Part shown: in pieces, positions 23,949 through 34,085 of the stretch
Position numbering within the stretch: the first letter of the stretch is position 1
Layout of the letters: the number at the start of each line of letters is the position of its first letter
Assembly (NCBI RefSeq): GCF_000182565.1
Contig: NW_015971559.1
Location: 186,001 to 250,000 of the forward strand
DNA length: 64,000 bases
From: Spizellomyces punctatus DAOM BR117
Taxonomy: Eukaryota; Chytridiomycota; Chytridiomycetes; Spizellomycetales; Spizellomycetaceae
Direction: 5' to 3'
Position numbers and translations under genes: made by a program
The notes under the pieces: model-generated
Told to the model about the DNA's origin: nothing
The model's database searches: none
What the model saw: only the letters and a program-made list of their open reading frames with translations

Positions 23949-24003
23949 GAAACTGAACAATACATGATAGATGCAGGAAACTGAACAATACATGATAGAT
24001 GCT
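23949..24003. repeat. Two direct copies of a 28-bp unit
   Basis: The unit GAAACTGAACAATACATGAT plus eight more bases is repeated back to back with almost no change, in the 3' flank of the cNMP-domain gene. A fresh slippage-type duplication. Confidence 0.85.
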
Positions 24004-24058
24004 AAAACTGTACTCTTGTACTAGATATGTGCTACCGCAAAACCTATTCGACTGTTTT

Positions 24059-26566
24059 TTAACGTTTCTCACTAGAGTATTCTGCTACGATGCTCTTTCG
24101 GTGTTCATCCCATGCCAATGTTTCTAGGTACTTGACTTGCAATTCGTGTACAGGGATACCCAATACACCTTCATTGATGGGATCTACTAGACTCTTGAGG
24201 GTAGCAACATCCACAATTTGCAAAAACACAACCTTTGGAAAACAGAGTACTTCAACAGGTGTAAGAGCCGTAACAGTGATTCCAAATCCAGCGGCAAACG
24301 TTTCCCTCTCAAACGCCTGTGAAGCCGTTTCAGCCATACTTTCCGAATGAGACGGATCATATTGCCCCACCACGGCCGTTCGAAGAAGCTCGATTTTGGT
24401 TGCGGAGACATGTTGGATTCTCATATCGGTTGCTTCGGAGCGTAAGAGCCGGAGAGGGGGGAAATAAGATTTAGGTTCCAAGTCACCCAACACGAGGGTT
24501 TCGTGAACAAGTGTTTCTTTATGATCTAGGGGGGCTGAACCGGGGATATACGGTGACACGACTGTTGCTGAATTGCGTCGGAAGGCCGATAAAGTACCTT
24601 GTCCTCGTCGTTGTCCAGTCATGGTAGTAGTAGTAGTCGTTTTATGATTTGCAGCAGAAATGTCCAAGGAGACATGTCCATCGACTGCTGCAGACCATTC
24701 TACAAATGGAACGACTCTCATGGCCCTACATCGCCCCCTCACTAAAAAACACACCATCTTCCTCTCATCTGGCGGAACGACCACACTCCCCGCTTCATAC
24801 CTCACCACATTCCCCGTCCCCGCAACTCTATTCACGACGTCCTCTGCCGCCCCTTCAAACCCCTTACAAGACCTCACGAACCCCTCCATACTCTCTTCCT
24901 CTTCCCCTCCTTCCTCTGTCAATGCCCGGATATAGTCATCACGGGGTACACTGACCAATGTACACGCCGTGACGGTCTCAACCGTACACGTCCGCACACA
25001 CTGAGGCGCCGTAATAGGAAACTCACCAAACAAGTCACCGGGTTTATATGTTGTCGTACCGGATTCGTTCGTTGCGATGCATATCCCCGATAACAAGAAA
25101 TAAACAAAAAGAGGTTGATACGCGGATTTTATCACGAGTTTGTGAGGTGGGACGGAAACGAGTGTTATGGCTCTACTTAGCCGTTTTCTTACTCCTGGTG
25201 GAAACCTTGCGTAACCATTCATGTGGCATAACACGATATCCAATGCGCGTTCTTGGGTTTGACTTCGTTGTAATGACGGGGTTTCTAGTAGTCGTTCTAA
25301 TCGACATCCGGCTAGTACACCTTCGGTCTGTGTAATTGCTGCAAGCATATTCGACGCACTAGTCGTTTCCGAATCGGTATTGTTCCTCCGAAAAAGTAAT
25401 GTGGATAACAAGAGTTTTTTGACGGATGTAATGGCGAATGACCATCGCTGCGCAGCGGTTTGGCGTGTCGTTGGTAAACTATTGGCATTCGTAACGGCTT
25501 TTATATCCTTTTCCTCAAAATGCGTAATAGACATGCGCCGATTTCGTCGAACGGGACCAAAACTTGCGGAATCCTTTATAGGCGTCAATTGATCCGTTCC
25601 TTCACCATCCAATGTTTTAACATTGAGTTGTTTGGGCGTCATGGCTTGTTGGAGTTTACTTAGTAGTAGTTCAGGCTTGGCGTCAAATTTCCCTTGAAGT
25701 ACTTGATCAACATCCAAATTCCCCATTCCCCGATTTTTCATGATCCGTCTAAACTCGGTTGAATCCCCCGATGACAAGGACGCCCTCCTCCGTCGTGGAT
25801 CTGTTCGTGGAGATGAATCTGGTGGTGTCGGACACAATTTGGATTCATCTGATGTTGACATTCGGCGTCTTTGGATGGATGTACGTGGGGATCCATTATC
25901 CGTTAATAAGGACCCATTACTTGATAATTCCTGCTCTTGTTCTTCTTCGTCTTCTTCGGCGGTGGTTGACGACGACACTATCGACCCCTTTCGAATCCGT
26001 TTCAACGGATCAAAAAATCTTGAACCTAATGACCCGGTACTATCCAAAGGCGACTGCGACCCCCTCGTAATCGTCGTACTACTCGTTTCCATGCGTAGTT
26101 CCTTATTTACATCAAATGGGGATTGAGACCGAGTACGCTGCCTTTGTTGGACTCGTCTGCCGATACTCTCCCCCTCTCCGAATGCCAATGATGCTCGACG
26201 AGGTTTGTCAGAGGTTACACTCAATGTATCTTGTTTTGGACCATGTGTCGTTGTTGGGGTTGTTCCGTTGGTTTCGATGGACCATAATGAGGTTTTGACT
26301 CGCGTTACTTCTTGTCCGTCACTTACGGATCGTTGTCGATACCGTCTCGGTGTCGAACTCGTTGTTGTTATTATCGGCTCTTGATTCTTTTCGTCTTGGC
26401 TGGTCTCTTCGGACCCCAAAGACCACGCTTGAGCATTTTGGACCCACTGCTTTGCTTGCGTTAATCCTCCTGTAGTCGTAACAGCCAACCGAGGAATCGA
26501 CAACGGAACGGATTTGGAGGGTGTTGGAACGGGTTTTCGGTCTGGGAGAACAAGTTGTGGTAACAT
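24059..26566 (-). CDS. Cyclic-nucleotide-binding-domain protein, large Ser-rich N-terminus
   Basis: A single uninterrupted frame of 835 residues, unusual in this intron-rich window. Residues 1-430 are Ser/Thr/Arg-rich and probably disordered, with many basophilic kinase-type sites (RRxS). From about residue 455 a cNMP-binding (CAP-like) domain follows: LSRAITLVSVPPHKLVIK, FVYFLLSGICIA, then the phosphate-cassette region YKPGDLFGEFPI with Arg downstream (VRTCTVET) and the closing LVSVPRDDY strand. A second, weaker domain of this type may follow (YEAGSVVVPPDERKMVCFLV and the later LTPVEVLCFPKVVF), interrupted by an insertion. There is no kinase, channel or GEF domain, so it is not a PKA regulatory subunit in the usual sense (no clear pseudosubstrate/docking region seen). 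Related fungal proteins are uncharacterised. Decayed copies of its last exon sequence flank it on the 3' side. Confidence 0.82.
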   Translation of the reverse strand: MLPQLVLPDRKPVPTPSKSVPLSIPRLAVTTTGGLTQAKQWVQNAQAWSLGSEETSQDEKNQEPIITTTSSTPRRYRQRSVSDGQEVTRVKTSLWSIETNGTTPTTTHGPKQDTLSVTSDKPRRASLAFGEGESIGRRVQQRQRTRSQSPFDVNKELRMETSSTTITRGSQSPLDSTGSLGSRFFDPLKRIRKGSIVSSSTTAEEDEEEQEQELSSNGSLLTDNGSPRTSIQRRRMSTSDESKLCPTPPDSSPRTDPRRRRASLSSGDSTEFRRIMKNRGMGNLDVDQVLQGKFDAKPELLLSKLQQAMTPKQLNVKTLDGEGTDQLTPIKDSASFGPVRRNRRMSITHFEEKDIKAVTNANSLPTTRQTAAQRWSFAITSVKKLLLSTLLFRRNNTDSETTSASNMLAAITQTEGVLAGCRLERLLETPSLQRSQTQERALDIVLCHMNGYARFPPGVRKRLSRAITLVSVPPHKLVIKSAYQPLFVYFLLSGICIATNESGTTTYKPGDLFGEFPITAPQCVRTCTVETVTACTLVSVPRDDYIRALTEEGGEEEESMEGFVRSCKGFEGAAEDVVNRVAGTGNVVRYEAGSVVVPPDERKMVCFLVRGRCRAMRVVPFVEWSAAVDGHVSLDISAANHKTTTTTTMTGQRRGQGTLSAFRRNSATVVSPYIPGSAPLDHKETLVHETLVLGDLEPKSYFPPLRLLRSEATDMRIQHVSATKIELLRTAVVGQYDPSHSESMAETASQAFERETFAAGFGITVTALTPVEVLCFPKVVFLQIVDVATLKSLVDPINEGVLGIPVHELQVKYLETLAWDEHRKSIVAEYSSEKR

Positions 26567-27184
26567 ATTTTTTACAATATGTAATAATAATTTCGCTCTT
26601 TTTTGGGCCGAGGTATGGGGTAATGGCTTCTTGTTTTTTCTGGGGGAAATACTCTAGAAAAAGAGTATATATCGCTTATATACTCTATCGGCTCCGGCCC
26701 TTTTGCTTATATATCGTTCAAAACAAGTTTTTTTTATCAAGAAAACCCGATTGCTCCACAGCGTGGGAAGGCTTGGATTCAAGCGGGAGCGATAAGCTAG
26801 ACTTATTTGCCATGGTACTGTCATTGACGAGAGAAAAAAAAAAGTTATTTTAAGAAGGACCCGTTTTTATCAATATCCTTTGTGAAATGGGCGGAGCGAT
26901 ATATATCAGGACACTTTGGAACAATATCATCACATAATCACCTCAACTGAATGAACGCGTTAGTGGGGAATGCCCAACCTGGCCCCAACCTAGACCCATG
27001 GGGTCTAAACAAAGACAACGAAGGGGGCCAAGAATCTTTTTTTAGGGGGGCGACAAGGCTGTATATTTGCAAAGCTCCGTAAATAATCCGGTCAATGCAA
27101 AAAGAAGAAGACGAGAGAAAAAAAATAAAACTATACACACAAACTACACACGAGTACATTTGGGTGGACAACTACGCAACATCC
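26567..27184. other. Intergenic region
   Basis: 5' flank of the cNMP-domain gene and 3' flank of the Frizzled-like gene. It contains TATATA-type words (26669-26720) and A runs; no gene is seen. Confidence 0.5.
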
Positions 27185-28634
27185 CTATTCACGAATCATT
27201 TCGATACATGCCATTGGGAACGTTCCTTTATTTCCAGTACGCATGTTAGACCCCTTACCCCAGCCTAACATCAAAAACAACAGTCAATTAAAAAAAAAAA
27301 AACGAAATCAAACATGAGGAAAAAAAGAACGTACCATCATCGTAGGAAGCCCACACCTCCACCATATCGCCTTTGACCAGCTCCAACTCATCAATTAATT
27401 GAGGAGTGTAATCATAAACAACCTTGTATTTAGCCTTCAAGGGCGTAACGTGGGACCCAGCCTCAGTCATATTGGACGCAGGAGCAATAAAAGGAACGGC
27501 ACCACCGCCAGGTTGGATTCGGTTGCGTCTACCCTCGGTGCTGCCTCGCTTTCTGGCTCGCACAACTCCAACAGCGACACCACCGACAATAATCATGGCA
27601 GCTCCGACCGATCCCGCAATGATGGGCACCTTGTTCCGCTCCACAAAGCTACTATTTTCATCTCCTGTGGCGGTGACGGGTTCCCCACCTGTCGCACCTT
27701 GGGATGCAAGTTCTGCAGGTTTGGCGCCTTTGACAGCTTGGTTCTCAACGGGTGCAGCAGCAGCGGTTTTTTGATCGTTCTTGTAGCTTCCTCGTCGCTG
27801 ACAGCAACCATCTTGTGGATAGTCTTTACAGTACAAGTCAGCGGTTTTTGAGTCACCACCAAAACCTGTAAAAAGGCGCATTATAAGTAATCGCACACCC
27901 ATCCTCATGATTTTATTCAACTAACCGCATGATTTATGATCTTCCTCAACTCCCCAAATGCAGGAATCTTGCTTGTATCCAGATGCTCCACTCCACGACT
28001 GTACAATATGCTTGCAAGATTCCGCACCGGTCAAAGCAAATGACCGTCTGTCCGACACTTCCTGGTATACCGCTTGTCCATAGTGACCAAACGAAGTGGG
28101 ACACACGGATGAATCACGGATCAACTCGGACACAGCGGACCCGTACGCATCGCACGTTTTTTCGCAAATGGGGGTAGAAGGTGGCTTGTAGTCTTTGTTG
28201 CATCCAGCAGAGAACATGAATATATCCGTCATGCAAGTGTATGTGCGATAGTATTGAATGGGTTCGCCAGAGTATCCAGTACATTGAGCCCAGTTCCTCC
28301 ACATTTGGGCCTGATGCTCTCCGCCTGACGTTACGTCGCGGACCAATCGATCCCAGTATTTCGCATCGGGAATCGGGCCGCTCAAACCGTAGACCAAGCC
28401 AAGTTCAGTACCATTGATATAGTAACCTTGTCCAAATGGGGCACAGGCGCTCGTTTCATGGATGGCAATACATTCGTTGGACGAGTATTCCTATTAAGCA
28501 AGACCAGTCAACCACGGCGATTTGTCATCGAATGCAATGCACTCGTTGCTTCATACCTTGGACTCTGCCCTAACTTGACTGACGGCAGAAAGGATAGATA
28601 AGGCAAACGCGAGGGTAGCAGACGTTCGGGCCAT
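27185..28634 (-). CDS. Type I membrane protein: Frizzled-like Cys-rich domain, one TM helix, cytoplasmic SH3
   Basis: Four exons (28557-28634, 27926-28490, 27335-27865, 27185-27264) join in frame into 417 residues. Exon 1 is a clear signal peptide (ATLAFALSILSAVSQVRA). The ectodomain has about 14 cysteines; the pattern YTCMTDIFMFSAGC, PPSTPICEKTCDAYG and SSVCP matches the core of Frizzled CRDs and of the related Mid1/NALF-type domain. A second Cys cluster (LYCKDYPQDGCC) precedes a low-complexity stalk. A single TM helix (VPIIAGSVGAAMIIVGGVAVGVV) is followed by the stop-transfer RARKR. The cytoplasmic end is an SH3 domain: KVVYDYTPQLIDELELVKGD, then WASYDDGWGKG, and after the last intron NKGTFPMACIE. 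The layout recalls yeast Fus1 (ectodomain-TM-SH3) but with a folded CRD. A receptor or adaptor role at the cell surface is inferred. Confidence 0.85.
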
Positions 28635-29641
28635 GTTTGACAATGCAGACGGGGTTCAAGCTTTTTCTTGTCCACAGGGGCAAACTATAGATAAAGTATT
28701 CCTAAATAGCTACGATCGCGTGTAGGCTAAAACGGCTACTTGGGCAAACAAGCGTCTAATGCCCGGATAGTAAAAAACGGAATCGGTTTCGGTGTTTTCG
28801 ACAACTCTAGGGTTTACGCCCGCGATGACCGCCTCCAACGCAAATGTAAAGAGATCAAAAGGGCGGCAAAGGACAAAGGAGATGAGCGGCGGAGAGCCGT
28901 GGTTGACAAGGGTATTTTCTATACGTTTTTTTCGTCGGTTGTTTTTTCCTTCCCAATCCTTCAGCCTTGAACGGCGACGAACAAAAACCAAAAGCACTGC
29001 CAACCCTCCAAATCTCAACTTTGAAAACTAAAAGGAGGCTGAGTCCAAAAGTCGCCTTGCGGTGGGCTGAGTCACAACACGTGATATATATCTACAATAT
29101 TCCCTTTAAAGGCAGGTAATGTAACTGTTTATGGCTATATGACAGAGCTGAGCCTCAAGTGTGAAATGTTCATAGCCTCTCCTTCTGCGCTTTTTTCCTT
29201 GTTTTAAGCACAGCGGACGGTTTCGGACATTTTTCAAGGACGGAGGGGTGGGGGACTGGTGAATGACACGGCTTTTTATTTTCATCAATGGTTGATGGTA
29301 TGTGTTGGAACGGCAGGTGTTTTAGGTAAAAGGTTATGGCGGCGGTGCAGGGACATGAGGTCCAGGTTCAAGGTGTGATCAAGGTTGTCGGGTATGTTTG
29401 GAACATATCAAGAACGCATGATACCCATGTGCTATGCCTGGATCTACGCACAGGGATACGGCATTTCAGGGATCATAGCCATGTATATACAAAACGAATA
29501 ATATCATAATGAAGGTAACACTCGGAACGAGACAACATCTACCTCGATGAATAGTCCCTTGAACCAGAGCGCAAAAGAATATAATCAGAATCGCCAATGC
29601 CATCAATGTAAACGCATCGCTTTCGAGGAACCATCCAGACT
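28635..29641. other. Intergenic region
   Basis: 5' flank of the Frizzled-like gene and 3' flank of the PH-domain gene. Two overlapping frames at 28.7-29.0 kb (one per strand) have no recognisable domain and are not called. Confidence 0.45.
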
Positions 29642-30903
29642 CTAAACGGTTCCACTTCTGGTTCTCCTTGCTTCATCAATCTTCATGGCAGGCGGCATCC
29701 CCTCACTCACTCGCTCATGCCTAACGTTGTTGGCCACTTCAAGCTGCTCTACTTCGTCGGGTGATAGGGTTGTATTGACCGACCATCTCCTGCCTCGCAT
29801 GTCGGACACGGCAGGGATGATGGGAAAGACTTGAGAGGGTTCGCGTTGGGTACAGGATGAGGTATCGAAAACTGTTATACGAGGTATCGTTCCGCGTTGG
29901 GCTGTAGTAGAAAGACATGAAATGCTAGTGAATTGAGAAGGATTCACTTGGATTCGCTTTTGATTTTAATGTACGAGGTGGATGGATGGGTCACAACGTA
30001 CCTAGCATGCGTTCTCTCCAACTCATTGCTCGTAAAATCTCACCCATCCACTCTACCTTTGCACCATCACTTCCCGTCACAAACAGAAAGCACCGTCCTT
30101 CATTATCAATATCTGGAAGCTTGTAGAGTCCAAATACCATCGTCATGAACTTGCCCAGTTTGGGTGGACAAGGGTCGAGGGTACAGTCCTCTAAATGGAA
30201 AATCTCACTGGCATACAATGCATGGGGTTTCTTTAGAATATACAGTGTATCATTGTTGATGACCACCCAGCGACGTTTCGATTTGCCGATAGCCCCGTTG
30301 AATTTAGAATGAAAGTGGCGTTCGTGGACAGTAAGGTAACCAGAATAGGAGGTTTTACCCATGAAGAGGTTGTGGGGGATAGGATAGCGCACCTTTCGCT
30401 TGAGCTATTGGCGTCCCATCGGAAACCCAAGCACTTTTATGAGTCTGACTTGCATGAGCAACGTTTTGGCTTTTTTTCAAACTTACCCCCACCCATTTCT
30501 TTTTTGGTTCATCCATCATGATATTATCAGTATCCACCTCAAAACCGCACGACTGAACCGTTTTTCGCATTAACCGCCCCGGCGCGCTCCCGCATCGTCC
30601 CGTTGGTGACCCCGACTCGCTCCATGCCAAACATCTTGCAGGGCGCTCCTGACTTGCGTTTGATACAGTCGTCGCGGGAGACTGCGAAGATATCGTTGTC
30701 GAGGAGTTTACTATGGACGAGTCGCGGCTTAATGACAGTCTATTGGGGCCTGCAGCTTGGTTTTCTTTCCAACGTGGATGCAAAGGATTGCGGGGTGAAA
30801 TGGGTTTGCCTCCCGACGCGAGCGGTGACGTGTAGGAGCTTGGAGATACCTTGGCAGGAAGGGCGGGAAGACCATCCGCCCCGACCTCTGTCAGTGACTT
30901 CAT
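29642..30903 (-). CDS. PH-domain protein
   Basis: Three exons join in frame from MKSLTEVG (start 30903). Exon 1 is a Ser/Pro-rich disordered segment of about 140 residues ending in DEPKKKWVG. Exon 2 contains a pleckstrin-homology domain: TSYSGYLTVHER, KSKRRWVVINNDTLYILK, then HLEDCTLDPCPPK, a central CFLFVTGSDGAKVEWMG and the closing Trp-containing helix (EWMGEILRAMSW). The Arg/Lys-rich beta1-beta2 region (KSKRR) is compatible with phosphoinositide binding. Exon 3 is a polar tail ending RRTRSGTV, not clearly a domain. Introns have GTAAGT and GTACGT donors and TAG/CAG acceptors. The specific family is not recognised; membrane recruitment through lipid binding is inferred. The gene is divergent from the SETD9-like gene, whose likely start is about 340 bp away. 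Confidence 0.75.
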
Positions 30904-31245
30904 AGAGCTTTGAAATGCGTCGCTACTGTTTTCACGTCACCCCACAGAAACAGCCTTTTGGAAACCGAAACCAGGTCCTCCAGAGCACCCACAAATCGTG
31001 CTTGTCCCAAGCATCCGAACCCCACAAGAACAATGTTGGTTGTGAAAAGCTGCGCAACGAGAGCAATAAACAATATGACACGACTAACTTGGGATCGATG
31101 AGTTCACAACCCTTCCAATACCCGCAGAATGCCTCCAGGCTTCGGAGTCGAATACGTAAGCATGGATCGAACCAGTCACACTCATGGAGCGAGTGGACTG
31201 GCTTTTGTTGGGCCCCATTCGTCTCCTTCCTTTGGTTTGCCCTTC

Positions 31246-32285
31246 ATGCATCGTGGCTTCCAGAAGGGCTTCAGAGCATATATTAGGAGACTTGTTCTGT
31301 TCGGATACCATCCTTCCAAAAACCTCACAAAAACAGACCGAAATGCGTCGGCCAAAGTCAATTCGCTCGACCACATAAACGCTCTACGGTCACTATTGAC
31401 GATCCTGGCAAAGTCTGATGAGGATTTGGGGTGCATTGACCTAAAGTATGAGAAAGTACCTGTTAAAAGACGCCAAAAGGATCTACTAGATCGCGTGGGG
31501 TTTTACGTGGAGCAGGTCACATCGTGCATACCAAACGCCGGTATGCGTCCTTCAAAAATTGTACAAAGAACGAACCCCTCCAACCTACTTGTACCTTTGA
31601 TGCATTCCTCCTCATACTGCAGGCCTTGGAGTCCGTCTACATGGAAAAGCTCCAAAAGGGGCCATTGTGGCTGTATATCCGGGGACAGTGTACGCACCAG
31701 GTGACCCAGCGTTCTTCCAATCTCTGGGCAACAGCTATATTCTGCGATGCTACGACGGATTGCTTGTTGATGGTAAGCGTAACGGACTGTCTGGAAGAAT
31801 TTTCCGGTCCCTCTATCGGCGACATCATCCCGATCCGCATCTTGATCTCATTGCAGATCAGACATGGATGGAAGGCGGGAATGTGGCGTATGTAGTGTTT
31901 TTTTTTTCGTTGAGTTCTTTGAAAAGTACCCTCATTGAAGGGGAAATGTTGTTTTCATCCAAACTAGGAATCCATATGCGATTGGCCAAATCATCAATAA
32001 CGCCACCTCCCAGCATCCCGCCAACGGTCAGCACCATTCCAGTGTATCATCTCTTGGAACAATCACCCAGCTCACGCATTCCCCTTCCCTTTTGCAGTCC
32101 ATTATCAGGAGCTCAACATTCCACCAAACTTCCCCCTCCATCTTCGAAAATATATTTCCAACATCCACTATGCGGCAGCTTGGCGACCGTGGGATGATGA
32201 TGTAACGCGAGTTGTGCTGCTCATTGCGAATAGGGACATTGAGGACGACGAGTTGTTTTCGACGTACCATGAAACGGTTGGGTAG
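31246..32285 (+). CDS. SETD9: SET-domain protein of the SETD9 type
   Basis: Four exons (31246-31540, 31623-31887, 31968-32026, 32098-32285) join into 268 residues. The order of motifs follows animal SETD9: an N-terminal helix-rich part (GFYVEQVTSCIPNAG), then the SET start APKGAIVAVYPGTVY, SLGNSYILRCYDGLLVDG, the DQTWMEGGNVANPYAIGQ region with IINNA in place of the usual NHSC motif, then VHYQELNIPPNFP, the RKYISNIHYA strand, and the closing VVLLIANRDIEDDELFSTY. The NN/Tyr residues expected to hold SAM are present. The family is a presumed lysine methyltransferase, with no established substrate that I can name. The start MHRGFQKG was chosen because it begins the conserved region; an in-frame ATG at 31129 would extend it. 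The length agrees well with the animal protein (about 300 residues). Confidence 0.85.
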
Positions 32286-33662
32286 TGAGCTTTAGAGTAG
32301 ATTGAAGTTGTTTGGCTGAACCTGAAATGATGTGTCTTGGCACTGTGATCCTGGCGTCACTACGTTTATCCGACCCCGTGTGCCGGAAACCAGCAAGTCA
32401 AGAACACTCGGAGGAATGTTTTTGAGTAAAAACAAAGGCAGAGTTGACGACACATGATGTGGTTTGATTTGCGCCGCCTTTGTCGCAAGAATCCATAGAA
32501 GTCATAACGCTGGACGGTTCTTGATAGAATGTACAATATACCAAATTCCTGGGAGCAGACACCGGCATAAGCGACATTATAAAAAAAAACTTACCAGTGT
32601 CTTGTGGTATCATTTGTTTTTTGCCCACATTGCCGTACTATTCATCGTGCAGACGCTGGGGATCAGGAGGTTTGTCGCAGTTGGGAACCGCTATCCCCAT
32701 CAAGGACAAGCACAACCGCTGAAGACGCATGGGACCATTCTGCCACTCATCCATCGTTGCCCATGCTAGCTCGCCGTACTATTCCATCGTCCAGACGGTG
32801 GGGATCGAAAGTTTTTTGCAGTTGGGAACCGCTGTCCCCGTTTTCATGGACCAATACGACCGCTGAACACGTATAGAACAAATTCTGCCACTCAATCCAT
32901 CTGTCAAAGAATGCCCCGCACTCTTTCATTGTATTCAGCCTCGCTAAACAATGTAACTGTACCGGCACGCCGCTTATTTTTCGGTGTTGTTTGCAGACGG
33001 AAGACAAGAATTTGGTCATGTTTGAGTGGGGTTTGCTTGGCACTGAGCACAGGTTCGACGTAGTCGGAAGTCATACCGTCCTACGCTTATCGACAACACG
33101 GTAAAAGAAGTGATACCTGGTCCCGCGATATTGATGTGTCTGTCTTTGCATGACCTTGAATGCCGTACCAGTGTCTCCACCGTGGAATTAGCTGGCTGTT
33201 TTTGTGACTTGGACAATGAACTATATCACCGTACCTCAGACGAGAAAAGTTATCGAGGGTAGATGTTTTTGTCCCATTTTATTTGAATGGAAAACTGCAT
33301 GAAAGGGGCGTCGTTAGAATAGAGTGCAGGATAAATAAATGGCGGGAGATCGAGATCCGCAGATGCCAATGTGATGTGGATATCCCATGGACTTGTTTTG
33401 CCACTAACTTTGAGATCGGTTTTTTTTTTTTATTTCAGAATCATGATTCTGCGCACACTGACTGTGTCCAACAGCAAGATGATTGAGAATAGGAAAAATG
33501 CAAGATGGACAAAGACATGTTTACAGGTTTTAATTTCTATGACAGGAATTTGATATATACAAGAAGCCAGCCATCAAGGTTGGCATCCAACATTTGGCCG
33601 ATAAACACACCACACCCAGCCCCTCTAAAAAAATGCCCGTTCAAAGATGTTTTTTCAAACAC
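32286..33662. other. Intergenic region containing a diverged tandem duplication
   Basis: Between convergent genes. Apart from the 141-bp tandem duplication (separate entry) only short random frames are seen. Confidence 0.5.
32632..32910. repeat. Diverged 141-bp tandem duplication
   Basis: Two units begin with GCCGTACTATT at 32632 and 32773 and stay collinear through CAGTTGGGAACCGCT, ACCGCTGAA and TTCTGCCACTCA to about 32910. Identity is roughly three quarters by eye. A GGGA-loop-TCCC mini-hairpin inside each unit is fully kept. No reading frame spans both units. Confidence 0.75.
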
Positions 33663-34085
33663 CTATACGGGTCTCTTTGCAAACTCTTTGGCAAGAGCTG
33701 CTGCTTTCTCCGCGGTCTCTCCCTCTGTCTGCAAACAACTAAAATAGTCCACTGAATCCACGACGGTATTCGGAGGAAGGAATGGCCACCAGACGGGGGA
33801 AGGTGGCGACGACTTTGTCTGTGCAATACTGTTTGTACGAGTCCGAGAAGGAACGATGATGGGTGTAATGGTTGGATACACAACCGACTTTGAGCGGGCG
33901 TTTGTCTTTCTTGGGCAGGTGTCGCTCATGGTCGGTGTTTTGGGTCGGAGTTTAGGTAAGCAAGTGGAGGGTGGACGGCGACGGAAAAGACAAAATGGTG
34001 GCTTGTTGGCGAGCGGGTTGGTTGGAGAAAGCGAAAATTCTGGGGTGAGTTGGTGGGTGTGCAGGACAGGGGATGGAGCAGACAT
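33663..34085 (-). CDS. Hypothetical small protein
   Basis: A single frame of 140 codons. The first 55 residues are Pro/Ser/Arg-rich. The second half has a more protein-like section: Pro- and Trp-containing PPSPVWWPFLPPN, then VDSVDYFSCLQTEGE and a C-terminal helix EKAAALAKEFAKRPV. A TATATAA lies only about 15 bp upstream of the first ATG, too close for a normal TATA box to serve that start; an internal start at MSDTCPRK would place it at a more usual distance and give about 90 residues. I do not recognise a family. The helical C-terminus and promoter word support a gene, but a chance frame is possible. Confidence 0.45.
   Translation of the reverse strand: MSAPSPVLHTHQLTPEFSLSPTNPLANKPPFCLFRRRPPSTCLPKLRPKTPTMSDTCPRKTNARSKSVVYPTITPIIVPSRTRTNSIAQTKSSPPSPVWWPFLPPNTVVDSVDYFSCLQTEGETAEKAAALAKEFAKRPV

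Noticed and set aside
28710-29018. Overlapping plus and minus frames upstream of the Frizzled-like gene
   Set aside because: Both strands are open over the same stretch and neither carries a known motif.
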